A stretch of 64,000 nt of DNA from Oryzias latipes (GCF_002234675.1 NC_019879.2:25105855-25169854), one strand, 5' to 3'. Shown: positions 51,482-63,684, numbered from the stretch's first letter. Made by a program: numbers and translations. Notes: generated by a model not told the origin, from the sequence alone.

Positions 51482-53212
51482 CTGAAGAACACAAGAGAAG
51501 AACAACTTTATGAAGGAAATGAAAGATGAATCATCGGACTGAGGTTAGAGGTGAGAATGAGAGCAGACAGGACTGTCAGACCAGACTTTCACACAGATTT
51601 GGTTAGACACACAGATGCTCTGCAAAGAAAACCAAAACCCTCAAGTGTTTTCAGGAGACACAGTCAAAGAAATCTGTTGCAGACGTTAAAGTTTCACTGA
51701 CCTCGTCTCACTGAGACTCTGCTCTTCTTCCACATTTTCTGCAGAGATAAAGAAATGAGCATTTTGATTTATTTTCTTATTTTTGCTGTTAGACTGCACT
51801 ATTTTTAACATACAGTAATTACTAAGACTGTGTTACAGTTTAGTTTCTCCAAAAAAGTTTTTCGAATCACAAATATTAATAACAAAATTACTGTAAATCA
51901 TATAAATGTTTCTCAAAAGAAAGTGTCTTTATAAGTTTAAAGAAAAACACTTAAAACTAACATTAAATTCAGACTATTATGTAAAACAACACAAACACAA
52001 CAAATAATGACAACAATAATTTCAAATATTAAAAAAAGGCCAATATCCATTTTAAATGCTGGTATATTAAATTTTAAACACATTTGTAAGATAAAATACA
52101 TTTGCAGTTATACATGCCAGAAATATTAACAGTTACTGAAGGCAAATAACATATAGATCTAATGTATGAATCTAATGTGTCATAAAAATCAAAATAAGTT
52201 CACTTTTTTTCTATCAAAGATCTGCTTTGTTTTTTTGCAAAATGTATTAACAGTTTTTATTAACCAATAAAAGTAGTTTTATTATTTAAAATAAAACAAA
52301 TTTCTCTTGTGCTCCCATTTTATTTTGTTCAATTCATAGTAAAATGTTTTTCAGAGTCAATATGCATTAAAGTTATTTTCTTAATATTTGACATATTAGA
52401 TAATTCTTTATAATCTAATTTAGACTTGAAACGTTAAAATAAATTCTTCCAGTGAAATGGAACAAAACAAAAAAGGTGAAAATCCATTTTTTTATATAAT
52501 TTAATGTCTGAAGCTAAAACAGAAGAACTCACCTGTGGAAGCAGACGACTAAAATTATGCAACACAGAAGAAATCCTGCTCCAATCAATAATGTTACAGA
52601 AGAATAAATCCAAAAATCTGAATAATGGGCGTCTGAAATGAATATAAATAAAAAAGTAATATTGATGGTTTTAAGTTGCCTTCAGGTAAATTCCTTTACG
52701 TAAACCTTTTCCTGTCTTAACATACATACCTTTAACTTCTTCAAACACAGTTAGATTCCATGTAATTTCTTTAAATCCTTTACTGTCAGTTAGACTACAA
52801 CTATAAAGTCCCTGATCTTTATCTTGAACGTTCAGTATCATTAACTTTGTAGGAAGGTCTGTCTCTATTCTGATCTTACAAGAAGAGAAATTTGAAACAG
52901 TGGCATTGAGAGTGATGGAATGATGAAATGATAAATTGTCTTTGGTCCATTTGATTTCTGCTGTGTTTTCCAGTGACACATTACAAGTTAAAGTCACTGA
53001 ATCTCCTCTGGAAACCTTCATGCTTCTGTGTTCAGGTAACGGTGCAGCTGAGGGTTGAAACATGTAACAAGTTATAAACGTTGTATCATCAACATCAATG
53101 AAATCCTGCATCATTTCCAGAAAGTGTTTTTCGTACCTGCAAAGACACGCTGAGCCTGAAACATCTGGATCAGGAGCAGAACTGCTGTGTTCCTCCAGAA
53201 CATGATGACCAT
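51322..53212 (-). CDS. Single-V-domain IgSF membrane receptor-like gene, copy B
   Basis: Minus-strand exons: 53212-53137 (signal peptide), 53047-52730 (V domain), 52632-52533 (membrane span), optional 51738-51702, and 51481-51322 (tail). All lengths, splice sites and phases equal copy A, and all frames are open. V-domain hallmarks are VTLTCNVS, IKWTK and GLYSCSLT. One Ser is replaced by Cys (NFSSCKIR), adding an unpaired cysteine. Skipping the 37-nt exon gives 217 residues ending ALFG; including it stops at CGRRAESQ. The TM is SVTLLIGAGFLLCCIILVV. No tyrosine signalling motif is seen. The function is unknown; the pairing with a nectin/PVR-like neighbour is suggestive only. Confidence 0.8.
51702..51738 (-). 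CDS. IgV gene B optional 37-nt exon
   Basis: Acceptor CTCTGCAG, donor GTCAGT. Gives KCGRRAESQ then TGA, the same length and stop position as copy A. Confidence 0.5.
52533..52632 (-). CDS. IgV gene B exon 3 (transmembrane)
   Basis: 100 nt, phase 1 to 2. Encodes YSDFWIYSSVTLLIGAGFLL and CCIILVVCFHR. Confidence 0.78.
52730..53047 (-). CDS. IgV gene B exon 2 (V-type Ig domain)
   Basis: 318 nt, phase 1 at both ends. Differences from copy A cluster on the C-C' and F-G loop regions (ENTAEIKWTKDN and SLTDSKG), but too few sites are seen to infer selection. Confidence 0.82.
53137..53212 (-). CDS. IgV gene B exon 1 (signal peptide)
   Basis: ATG at 53212, donor GTACGA. Encodes the same peptide as copy A. 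Confidence 0.78.
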
Positions 53213-53280
53213 CAGAGAACAGAAGACAAACTGGAACAGCAAGCTTTGGTTTCTGATACATGTTTGGAGGAGGGACTGAG

Positions 53281-53295
53281 AAAAAGGAAGTGGTT
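53281..53295 (-). promoter_or_regulatory. Candidate ETS/RUNX composite site upstream of IgV gene B
   Basis: AAAAAGGAAGTGGTT, identical to the copy A site and at the same distance from the ATG. Confidence 0.35.
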
Positions 53296-53799
53296 AGATG
53301 CTGCTTTGCTAGGTGTTAAAGTACATTTTAAAACTTTGATGTAACAGTTTAAAGTCATGTTCATTTTTATCTGTACAGATTTTGGTTTTCTGTGTCTTCA
53401 TAGAAAGATCTTGGAAGATGCAGAAGTTTTAGTGGTGCAGCCGCAACAGTTTAAACAACTTTTGTTAAAGTAAGACACAGATCTTAGCATTAGTTCCTGA
53501 CAAACTAATGCTAACAAACATGAGAACTGTTGTAGATTAAAATAATGTACATTAATACAGATTGTTGTTCTAAAACTATCATTTCTATTTAAGTGTTGTA
53601 TCTTTTGAGACCTAAGTTTCTCGTGCGATGCAGCAGCTCAATGTTAGCTAAAGAGAAACCAGCAGCATTCTGTGGAGCAAACATGTGGCAACGTTTTGAT
53701 GCAGAAGGTTTGTGGTTGTGACGCATTTGTGTTGGTTAATTGTGGTAAAAGAAATGCAGTTGTTAAAAACAGCCAAACTCTTGTCTTTGTCATAGACTT

Positions 53800-53935
53800 T
53801 CTCTAGATGTGCAAAAACACAAAGCAGCTCCCTTTGATCTTCTCTGCTCTTCTCCAGAAACATCCTTAAAACAAATATTGAATCTGTGATTCTCTTTCTC
53901 TGCATGAAACCATAAAGATGCTCAGAAAAATTCAC
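53800..53935 (-). mobile_element. RTE-type LINE RT fragment, block B copy
   Basis: Minus strand encodes EHLYGFMQRKRITDSIFVLR, EKSREDQRELLCVF and LEKVYD, the conserved start of an RTE-like reverse transcriptase palm; the usual DLEKAYD is altered. Present in the same place in block A, so it predates the duplication. Confidence 0.7.
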
Positions 53936-54289
53936 ACTGATGTCACCGTGGAGTCCTGTTGGTCCAATAAAAAGTCTTTACTTTTACTTCAGCATTATTG
54001 GTGGACAAAATGTAATTATTTAACATTTTAAACCATTATTCACAATTTATTTTAATTAAGAAAACACTATTATTTTCAAATGATAGAATTGCGTGAAAAA
54101 AAGTAGCAGTTCAAACTGTTTGTGTGAAGTCAGAATTGCATGATCAAATTGCAAATTGAACTGTCAATTTAGAATTGCACATTACTTTGAATTATGACTA
54201 AAAAAAACTTCCATTGTAAGAAGCCTTGATATGAAACAGCAGATTTTCTGACTCTTCAGATCCTCTTCTGAGAAATTTATTCTCTGTAG

Positions 54290-54637
54290 TTTAAAGTCAG
54301 TTTACTGCCATCTTGTGGATTTCAGGAGCAAAGCAGTTTCATAACAAAACAATAGATTTTAAAAAGGCAGTTTTTTGTTTGTCACTGATGACAGTCAAAC
54401 ACATACATTTTACAAAATTTAACCACAAAGGATGAACTTAAAAAACACTTTCTTTTTTCTTTCATGAAATCTTTACATCTATTGACATTCAGGTTCTTGT
54501 GTGTGACAGCGTAATCTTTTTTTTTAATCTCCACTTTAATAGTTAAATTAGCAGAATAAAGATCAACATTTTCCGTATCACTGCCAAAAATTACAGTAAG
54601 TCATTCATATATATTTTACTCCCATGTAATGATGAAA
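54290..54637. repeat. Recurring unit, fifth copy
   Basis: AGTTTACTGCCATCTTGTGG and TTGTCACTGATGACAGTCAA match 23345-23460 and 15805-15915. Confidence 0.75.
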
Positions 54638-55348
54638 AATTGAAAGGGCGTAAAGACAACTGAGCGGGCGTATTTAGAAACTGAGTGAGTGAACCTTAAA
54701 ACCGTGTTGGCACAATTCTAACCAAGCGACCCCGTATTTTACAACTGACCGGCTGAAATCTTAACTGAGCATTGATCTTGCTCGGTCAATTCTCTTTTGC
54801 GCGCTCACCTAGATTTACTGTGCGGTCACCTGGATTTACGCTCAGTGTCAAGGGGGCGTTTTTGTCACTTGGGGGCAGGAACCTTTCTGGTTGATCTGAT
54901 TGGCTAAGATTTGCACGTCAAGCAGCGGGCGGGACGTTCATTTCGGGGCTTTAATAGAAAAGGAACGGCAGCTGTAACGCGTATTAAAAGCATTAAAACG
55001 GTAACAAATGCAGTGAATTTCACATGAGAAAAATTTACAGCACAAAAAAACCTGCTGCACTTTCTTTCATTGGTTTCGGGTCGTTCGTTAATGTTTTAAT
55101 CCACGTTACATCCGCCGTTTTTTTTCTAATGCCTCTAACAGGTGTGTGTGCGTGGGGGGGGGGGGGGTGTTAGGGTTAGGTGACAAAAACGCCCCCTTAA
55201 CACTGAGCGTAGATCCGGATTTGTGCGCAAAAAAGGAATTGACCGCGCAAGATCACTGTTTAGTTAGGATTGGGCCAGCGTGGTTGTAAGGGCCACTCAC
55301 TCAGTTCCTAAATTAGCCCGCTTAGTTGTCTTTACGCTCTTTCAATTT
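54638..55348. mobile_element. 711-bp foldback element, block B only
   Basis: Left arm about 54638-54880 and right arm about 55172-55348 form imperfect inverted repeats (AATTGAAAGGGCGTAAAGAC at the outer end, GGTGACAAAAACGCCCCC further in). TAATGA occurs on both sides (54627-54632 and about 55374-55379) as a possible target duplication. Block A at 23660-23690 lacks it. A short poly(G) lies at 55156-55167. Confidence 0.75.
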
Positions 55349-55553
55349 ATGACAGATATATAATTCAATATTAATGAGTTCGGGCTCCAATAGGAAGTTC
55401 TTATGCTGTGTTGTACTTCTCAGTTTTGCCACGAGATGGCGCATTTGTGATTCAATAAACCACAGCTTAAAAAAAAATTCTGAAGTTTTAATGTTGAAAG
55501 ATTTATTTTATCTGATTGAATCTCTTCATCTTTATATCACATAAATATCACAT

Positions 55554-55801
55554 TTAACCAAATGAAATAGTTTCTAAAGTCCAGGACTCCATTTCTGCTG
55601 TTTGGTGTTCAAACTCAAAGTTGAAACTTTGTTCCTTCATTTCCTCAGTCATCAGTCCTTTTATTTGTCCATCACACTTTTGGAACCTGCTGCACATGCT
55701 TCCATCTCTGAATGAATGGAGGCTGCAGACCAGACTGAGCAGAGGAAGCTGCTGATGGTAGAAACCAGATGGCACGAGCAGGACAGACAGCACTGTCCAG
55801 C
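55554..55801 (-). pseudogene. Orphan IgV-gene tail exon, block B
   Basis: Minus strand after acceptor TTTTTTCTAACAG is open for 248 nt: WTVLSVLLVPSGFYHQQLPL, LSLVCSLHSFRDGSMCSRF, then MTEEMKEQSFNFEFEHQTAE and MESWTLETISFG plus TAA. The first part is hydrophobic and might be a membrane span. No V exon accompanies it. Homologous to 23859-23994, where the middle is deleted. Confidence 0.55.
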
Positions 55802-58800
55802 CTGTTAGAAAAAATTCACCGTCTTCATCCACTTAGTTCTTCTTCCAGTGATACATCTCATCCTCTTCTGTATCCTCTGCTGTTATTCTGTTGCAGACGG
55901 AGGAGCAGAACTGTTCAGATCAGGCTGAACATGAAGGTTGTCAGAGATCAGAAGAGTGGAAGGAAGTGCTCCCACCCTCATTTCCCATCATCCGTTTGTT
56001 TACATGTGTAAAAGACCCATTTTCATTGTTTTCTTATTATTGTTGAACATTTCCTTTTATTGAAGATGCCTTTAATTTCAAAAGAAATATGTTGAAGATG
56101 TAAAAGCAAATGATAAAAAACAGTGTAAATGTTTGTGAAGTGTATTTTGTTTTGAAGACTTTTACTGTGAAGGTTCCACTTCCGCTTTTTCTGTGAAGCG
56201 TGTCAGTTCAACAGAAACAAAAAAAACGGTTAACAGCTGATGCTACGGCAACAAAGGAAACAGACAAAAAAGACGGACGGATAACTGTGTAAAGCTGTAA
56301 TTTGTTTTTGGCATCTAGCTGGAAGGCGAACAGGTATGATTTTTGGTTATGTTTACTGTATACATTTTGTGATTATTTTCAATTTGTTTCATGTAAAATA
56401 ACAAAATATGTTTCTGTTTGAAGTTATCCAACAATCTAACGCTACTAGCTGAGGTAAAGAATGATTGTATATCAAAAAGGAATTATTGTAAGTTTGTTTT
56501 TATGCTTTTCTTCAGCTCTTACGGTGTGACTATGACTGTGGAGTAAATAAATGGGTTGGAATACCCCATCATAGTCCATCAGTTACTATCATTGAGTCCA
56601 TCGTCTGAATCAAGTCCGGCTGGAATGCTACAACATGCTCTCCTGCTAGTTTCTAGCCTATTACAACCCCAACTTAACATTAGCGGTGCAACAAAAATGC
56701 TGAGTAATGTTGGAGCTGTCCCGTTTTGATTCAGATTCCAGCTCAAATGAGGAAAAAAGAAACTTTCATGGATCTATTTGTCTGCAGGTGGAGCATCAGA
56801 ATGGAGCAGAGCAGGGAGCTGTTGGCCCAACGTTAAAGGTCCTACGTCACAGAAACAAGCTTTTTCCGAAGGCAGTTTTTCATCTCCTGATTGTCAATGA
56901 TTGGAATAAAGAAATATCCAGAATCTTTCTTTAATAATTTCCTCCATCATCTGAAAAATGCCACATAAAAATGTGGAAATCACCAAAAACAGGATTTTCA
57001 TCTTGAACCTGTGGAGAAAAAACACAAAATGTGCACATCTGTCCTTCATCCAAATGATTGTAAATCCTTGTATTGTTAGAATCTTTATATTATCTCAGTA
57101 CAGCACCACTAAATGCAATGGCGCGTCTATGCAGATGTTAGAATGGGTTTGTTCAAGCCTGACCTACATAAAGTTACCTTGAGAACAGAGGACAACCAGC
57201 TTATTGACTTTTGACCTTCCTGTGGACTAAACCATCAGCAGAGGGGTCAAAGAAGCAGAATCATACACTATTTTGATTTTTTTGTTATATGTGGTTTTGT
57301 GCTTTATTTAAGGCCATGCTTATTCTATATTTATGTTGAGATTAATATTTAGTTATTTTTAGCTCTGTTTAGCCCGTTAGTTCACTTGGGAAAGTGCTGA
57401 ATCACCTTTTAATAAAGGGATTTGGTAGATCCCAGAAAAAAAGAAGCTGGGGATTGTTTGTTGGGGCAGAGAGAGATAAGAAGCCTATGCTGTTGTCTTT
57501 CCTGTGTGAATCATTTTTTCTGTTTCTTGACATATCTGTAGGATTTTGTTGTATTTTCTACAATCAATGTTCCATTCTGGCTGCAGGGATCAGTGTGTAG
57601 CAACTTCACAGAGCAATTAAAAACAGGTTTTTCTACTTAGTTTTCTTTTTCTGTTTGTATTGTTTAGGGTGCTGTGTATGAAGGTAACTGTGCAGCGAGA
57701 TTATTGTCTTCAGCTATCTGGTACAATTTGAGATGTGTGTGTAGTTTTTTTTTTTTTCTGAGTTTGATTGGAATACTTTGGTTTCACATTGATTTTGACT
57801 TTTACAAGACAATTATTTTAAAGGTTACACGTAAACTACCTGCAGGGACTGTGAATAACTGGTTTTATGATTCAAAACATGCCTTCCTGTTCTGCATCCT
57901 GACAGCAGAGACAAAAAGTCTAAATTACCCAAAAATTCTTTAAAGACCTGATGTTTCATTGATTAGAGCATAAAATCTCAGTGGTAAAAAGATACGACAA
58001 TTCATGGAAAACCTGTGTAAATATTTTTATTTCAAATATTTTAAAATGCCGTTTTACATTATCAATGACTTTTACAAGTTGGATTCCCTGCATGGAATGT
58101 TTAAATATGACCACTAGATGGAGACATTTCACCATTTAAACAGTGTGCTTCTCACAAGTCTTGTTTATTACAATTGCCCCATTTAAACTGAAACAGTCAT
58201 GATCAAACAATGAATTGATCAATATTTCGTTTTTCTTACTATTGTTAAATTATGGATAAAAAGACTTGATAAATGTATAAATTAAATTACTTGCATTTTA
58301 CTGCAGATTCTAAAACTTCTTTTTTCCCCTTCAGGTATGTAAATTTCACCCCTCCCCTGGCTAAAACAGTATAAGTGTGTGCGAGCTATTGTTCATACTT
58401 ATGTGCACCTCTGTGTGGATCTGTGTGAAAATAGACTGTGTTGGACAGCAGTCCAACTGTCCGACTATATTCTAAACTTCTCTCTTTTGTGGAACTTGTT
58501 AAGTTTTAATAAATTGTGTATTTTTACTATAATCTTGTCTTCATTTGGAATGTGAAAGGGCATGGGAGAGCAGCCTGTTTGGGTCTCCTGAACTTGTTAT
58601 TTTTTCTATTTTCATTGAGACAATTAAAAAAAATCCTAATTCTATTCTTGTTATTTTCCCTCTCAGGTTTATGTGGCCAGTAAGCCTTCAAATTGGGCCA
58701 CAGAGAGACAGAAACACAGCGGCCATCAACCTCAGTGAACCTCACTGCACCGGGAGAGACTGAATGATCTTATGAACCCAGACATGGAGATGTGTTTACC

Positions 58801-59230
58801 GAAGCTTTTATAGAGCTCTTCACAATAAATCAATCTGATCTCTAAACATCACTGGTGTCTTTCATCCATTGTAAACATAGCGATCAGGCTAAAACCATTA
58901 GGTGGAAGCTCCTCCCACACGTGTCTGGGGAGTCAAGCTATGAACACATTTTTGGACCGGTGGCGAGCAGCGAATTTGCCACACGAATCGCTTTTGGTGA
59001 GACTAAAGCTTAAATCAATTTCAGACAAATTACATAATGTAAAAAGCAAAAAATAACTTTGTTAGTAGTAAGCAAAGATGCCAGGCTTTGACAATTATCA
59101 GAAGCTTGAATCACGTTCAGTCGTTACTTTCTGTTATACCAAGTCCGGGTAAATACTCGATTCTGATTGGCTGCTGGGTATGCGTTAAAACCTGATAACC
59201 GCACGGTGAAAAAAGAAGTTCCGGTCACAT
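55802..59230. repeat. Non-coding unit of block B
   Basis: Homologous to 24000-32680 of block A minus its transposons. 56030-56640 has no block A match and holds nothing recognisable. 58180-58745 carries the empty sites for the ISL2EU-like and hAT insertions. Confidence 0.6.
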
Positions 59231-59306
59231 ATCACTGCGCTAGAATAAACTTAAAACATACGTTAAAAGACGTTATTTCACAGTTTACAACAACACAGCA
59301 AAAGAC

Positions 59307-60533
59307 ATGAGTGATTTCGTTGTTTCTTTTAACTTGTTCGGTGAATTTGATAATTTTGATGACTGGGATGCAGCCACAGAGAAAGAGAGACAAGAACATC
59401 TAAAGAGGGAGAGGAGACACAAGGAAGTGTCACCGGAAGAATTGAACTTTTTGGAAGATGACAAGGATGACGTAAACACAAAGAAAATCACGAAATGGGC
59501 AGTTAATATATTTCGAGAATTCCTGGCTCAAAAAAACATGGATATTAACTTTGAAAACTACACTGCCACCACTCTCAATGAGAGTCTGCGGCTTTTTTAT
59601 GCGTCTGTTCAGTCCACTAAGGAAGGAGGAGAGTACAGTGTTGCCAGTCTGAGGAGCTTGAGAGCCGAAATCAATCGCCACCTAAGAGACGTCAACATCA
59701 TCAGCGACACCGTGTTCAAGAGCAGCAATGCGCTTTTTAAGGCAATAATGAAGCGCTACAGAAAGAGTGGGAAAGACACCAGCTCCCACCATCCTCGTAT
59801 TCCTGAGTCGGACCTGGAGAAAATCAGATGCTCATCTGCGCTACAGAGACGAGGCAGGCGCGGAATACCTCAGCCTATCACATAATCCGGACACTAAAAA
59901 CCACAAAACTCCAAACGACCCACACAAGCAAAACCTAGGAGGTTTTATGTTTGCAAGACCCGGGGATCCTCTGTGCCCAATACAAAGTTTCAAGAAATAC
60001 ATCTCTAAATTTCCCCCAGATGCAAAATCTTTTTATCTGCATCTGAGCAGCAGCTGAGGTTTGGTACTCCAGGGAACCGATGGGTGTCAACTACCTGGGA
60101 GCAATGCTAAAAAAAATTAGTGAAGAGGTCTGTGCATCTACATAGCGCTGTTTTGTCAAACCTCTCTTCCTCTTTTGTAAATTGCCTGCATGTTTATGAT
60201 TGTTTTTTTTAAGGTGGGTCTGTCGCAGATTTACACAAACCACAGCCTGCGGAGCACGGCTGTGAGTCGACTCTCAGACGCCGGTCTGGAATCACGCCAG
60301 ATCATGTCTGTGCCGGGCACCGCTGTGAAAGCAGCCTGCAGGCTTACTGGGCTCCGTCACTCCAGGAGAGGAGAGAATGGAGCAACATTTTGTCGTCCCG
60401 CAACGTCGCCACAAGCAGTGGTCAGGGTCCACAAAAACTAAATATCGGTCCTTCGAACAGCAATATGATGGACATGCCAGTATCTCTGTCAAATTTTACG
60501 ATTAATGGCCATGTTGAATTTAATTTTAAATAA
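59307..60533 (+). pseudogene. Crypton-type tyrosine recombinase relic (DUF3504-like)
   Basis: Plus strand 59307-59840 is open with KKITKWAVNIFREFLAQKN, TTLNESLRLFYASVQ and RSLRAEINRHLRD, the core-binding region seen in Cryptons and their derivatives (ZMYM2, QRICH1, KCTD1 families). After a shift come LSHNPDTKNHKTP and PGDPLCPIQSFKKYISKFPP, then PMGVNYLGAMLKKISEE, a likely intron (GTCTGT to TTTTTTAAG at 60213), [20 protein letters not shown], a one-base break, and [15 protein letters not shown] to a stop at 60531. The HxxR, GH and final Tyr motifs are visible; the first catalytic Arg region is deleted. At least three frame breaks mean it is inactive. Confidence 0.75.
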
Positions 60534-60974
60534 ATAATTCTGTCTTCCTAAAGCCGACTTTTTTGTTCGGTTCAAAGTTAACAGGCTCGATGTAAAATAA
60601 CTTATTAATTAATAAAACCGTTTTTGTTGTTGTTGTTGACAGCTAATGTTCAGCTTTATTGTTAGAGATTTCTTATAATAAAATCTTGGAAGCTACTTGT
60701 GTATTTGTTTCTTTAACACGCTTTGCTTCATCATCTGGACAATAACTAGCGGTAAGGTGCACAATGACGCTTTGATTATTTTATCATGACGATCACCATA
60801 TGATCCTACATTTTTCCACTACAGTGCAGGCTCCGCACCTGAACTTGTAGTCATGACAACGCGCAGCAACACATAAAGAATAGTCCGCTTTTTGTGAAAA
60901 AGTGATCTAAACTGAACAAAAAACAAGAATAAAGTACTAAGACTGATTGAAGAAATTTTTTTTTTGTAAATGAT
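60534..60974. other. 3' flank of the Crypton relic
   Basis: AATAAA-like and AATAAAATC signals near 60610-60685. Nothing else recognised. Confidence 0.35.
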
Positions 60975-61145
60975 CATGGTATAAGCGGGTTAATGTCCTT
61001 CGAAGTGTGCGGTTACTACTTTTTAACGCACTTCGCGGAAGCAACCGTCCGACGCGGTTGCCTGACGGTTGTCAGGCTTCCACGGCGTGCGTTAAGAAGT
61101 AGTAACCGCACACTTCGTCGGCCATTAACCCTTACTTATACCATG
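60975..61145. repeat. 171-bp imperfect palindrome
   Basis: Starts CATGGTATAAG and ends CTTATACCATG. Arms of about 70 bp share GAAGTGTGCGGTTACTACTT and AACGCAC. It lies between the Crypton relic and a further copy of its upstream sequence. Confidence 0.8.
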
Positions 61146-61147
61146 GT

Positions 61148-61272
61148 TCGGGTGAATACTCGATTCTGATTGGCTGCTGGGTGTGCATTAAAATGTGATA
61201 ACTGCACGCCTAAATAAGACGCTCCGGTCACATAGCTTAAATGTTCTGTATCATTACGCTGGCTTCTTTAAC
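61148..61272. repeat. Third copy of Crypton-flank-like sequence
   Basis: Matches 32684-32806 closely and 59150-59260 more loosely. Confidence 0.7.
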
Positions 61273-61273
61273 C

Positions 61274-61400
61274 CTTGTGCTATCTTAGATGACCCCACCC
61301 TTATTTTGACGTGTTCTACCTACCATCACAAAGGTGAATAAAGGTGGAAAGATTTCATGTAATCCATGGACACCAGTGAAGATCAAAAATCATTGAAGAG
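61274..61400 (+). mobile_element. Short interspersed repeat, copy 2
   Basis: Reverse complement of 41545-41665. Confidence 0.65.
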
Positions 61401-61425
61401 AAAAGGTTCAGAGTACTGTCTAGTG

Positions 61426-61500
61426 CAGGGGTGTCCAAACTACGGCCCGGTCTGTTTTTATTGGCCCGCAGCAAATTATGAAAATATAATTGAATATGGT
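61426..61500. mobile_element. hAT terminal fragment
   Basis: CAGGGGTGTCCAAACTACGG followed by CCCGGTCTG is a Charlie-like hAT end. Confidence 0.6.
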
Positions 61501-61677
61501 CCGCACATGGCGCTGTTGCACTTCTCAGTTTCAACACTAGATGAGGTCGGTCACAGAAAGGTGTGTTGCGCGGGGCGCGTGCCACGAGAGAGAGAGGGGG
61601 AGGAACGCGTGCAGGTGGAGATCAGTGTGTGAGCACGGAGCGGAGGTGTGGGGGGTCGATACAGTGGCGGTTTTTGA

Positions 61678-62253
61678 CAATGAGTTTTATCACTAGAGGA
61701 AACACGCCCGCTTTAGAAGCCTGGCCGACGGTGGCGGAGCGCGACGCCATCTTGGTGAGGTCGACGACGCCCACATGACATTGATTTCCATTGCTTTTAG
61801 TGGTGTCTAAGTAGATTTATAAACTGTATATATTTTTAGATTTAAATATATTTATACATATATATAAATATATTATATTTTTTATGTATATAATGTATAT
61901 ATAGATACATCATTTGTTGTTGTTAAAGAAGAGAAACAGTCTTAAAAGCTCAAACTTGAATGAAAATGCATTGTTGCAGGACTTCTTAAAAATAGAAAAA
62001 TTATAAGAAAGAATTTTTAAAATTAATTTTTAAACATTTAGAAGTTTTAAACCTCTTTGACGTGCAATTTAAATTATTTAGAAAAACCCAACAATAAGTC
62101 AATAATAATAATAATACTATTAATAAATCAATAGTAAGTTAATACAAACAATAAATAATAAATAAATAATAAGCCAATAAATAATAATAAAAATAATTAT
62201 ATTATTATTATTATTATTAACAATAATAATAATAATAATAGTATTAGTAATAA

Positions 62254-62326
<73 letters not shown>

Positions 62327-62925
62327 CAAAAGAAATCCAAAAGTGAACAATAAATTTACCCTAAAAAAACAATCTGGCCTCTTATCAAAATCTGTTTCCA
62401 CAAATGTTTTGAACAGCCAGACTGTGTTGCTAGTTGGTACCACAGTGATCCATCTGGGTTAACTCTTTTGATAGACAAGATCCACTTTTTCCTGAAGTCT
62501 GAGTCCATTGGAAACCTAAATCAGTCACTGAGTCAGAAATGTATAAATCTGTATAAATAGCTTAGTATGCTGTATACAGGTTTAGCAAAATAAAATGTAC
62601 ATTTATATTGACAGCAAAATAAATGTACATCATGCAGCATGTTGATAACAGCCCTGCAGCATCATGCATGTCAACATATGTTCTATTAATGAAGCCCCTG
62701 CAGCATTAAAAGAAAAAAAAATACTTACCTGTGAAATGATATACCTTCCTCCATCATGGACTCATTTTTCTGATTTTGGCAGTTGAAACCCAAACAATGA
62801 ACTGGCATTATGCAAAAAATGTGTTCACATGCATTCACTGCAGTAGTAACTTGACCTCACCAAGATGACGGTGCTCTCCTCCCATGAGGAACCACGTGAT
62901 GTCTCCTCTAGTGATATAACTAATT
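61678..62925. mobile_element. 1.25-kb TIR element with 9-bp target duplication, copy 1
   Basis: GGTTTTTGA flanks it at 61669-61677 and 62926-62934. The left end CAATGAGTTTTATCACTAGA mirrors the right end AATTAGTTATATCACTAGAG (reverse complement), and the arms extend through CGCCATCTTGGTGAGGTC. A 9-bp duplication suggests a Mutator-like element. It holds a TAA microsatellite. No transposase seen. Confidence 0.75.
62180..62326. repeat. TAA/ATT microsatellite
   Basis: Long AAT tandem with interruptions. The corresponding place in copy 2 (63650-63760) has a shorter array. Confidence 0.95.
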
Positions 62926-63230
62926 GGTTTTTGATATGGGCGAAGTGGGCGGTGGCGGCGAAGTGGGCGGTGGCGGCATTTTCCGTGCCCGTTGCTTTAC
63001 ACAGAATGTGCATGAATGTGTTTATTTTGACATGCCTGCAGCTGTCGACACTTTGCACTCTTAGTTTGAAACATCAGACTCTTAAATATGTCTTTATCCT
63101 ATTCCCTCTTCACACTTATGGTGCAGAAAAAAAAGGATGAAATAACCCAGAGTGAAATAACCCAGAGTGAAACAACCCAGAGTGAAACAATGTAAAACAG
63201 GCACATGTAAAGGAATTAGGCAGAATAAAC

Positions 63231-63653
63231 CAATGAGTTTTATCACTAGAGGAGACACGCCTGCTTGAGAAGCCTGGCCAACGGTGGCGGAGCGCGACGC
63301 CATCTTGGTGAGGTCAACGACGCCCACATGACAATGATTTCTATTGCTTTTAGTGGTGTCTAAGTAGCTTTTATATACTATATATATTTTTACATTTATA
63401 TATATTTATACATATATGTAAATATATTATATTTATATATATAATATATATATAGATACATCATTTGTTGTTGTTAAAGAAGAGAAACAGTCAGCCTTAA
63501 AAGCTCAAAATTTAATGAAAATGCATTGTTGCAGGACTTCTTACAAATAAAAAAATTATTACAAAGAATTTGTAAAATAATTTCTAAACATTTAGAAGTT
63601 TTAAACCTTTTTGACATGTAATTTGAATTATTTAGAAAACCCAACAATAAGTC

Positions 63654-63684
<31 letters not shown>

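Larger units (their letters stand above)
61662..63230 (+). mobile_element. hAT remnant split by two Mutator-like insertions
   Basis: CAGTGGCGGTTTTTGA at 61662 resumes at 62926 as GGTTTTTGATATGGGCGAAG and runs to 63230, parallel to 48752-49060 of the complete non-autonomous hAT. The right end lies beyond the window. Confidence 0.75.

Noticed and set aside
52671-53261. A single 196-codon IgV frame reading through the first intron
   Set aside because: The signal peptide lies in another frame, and splicing 53137 to 53047 gives a proper secretory protein; the read-through N-terminus has no signal sequence.
62120-62443. Poly-isoleucine/asparagine reading frame
   Set aside because: Translation of the TAA microsatellite.
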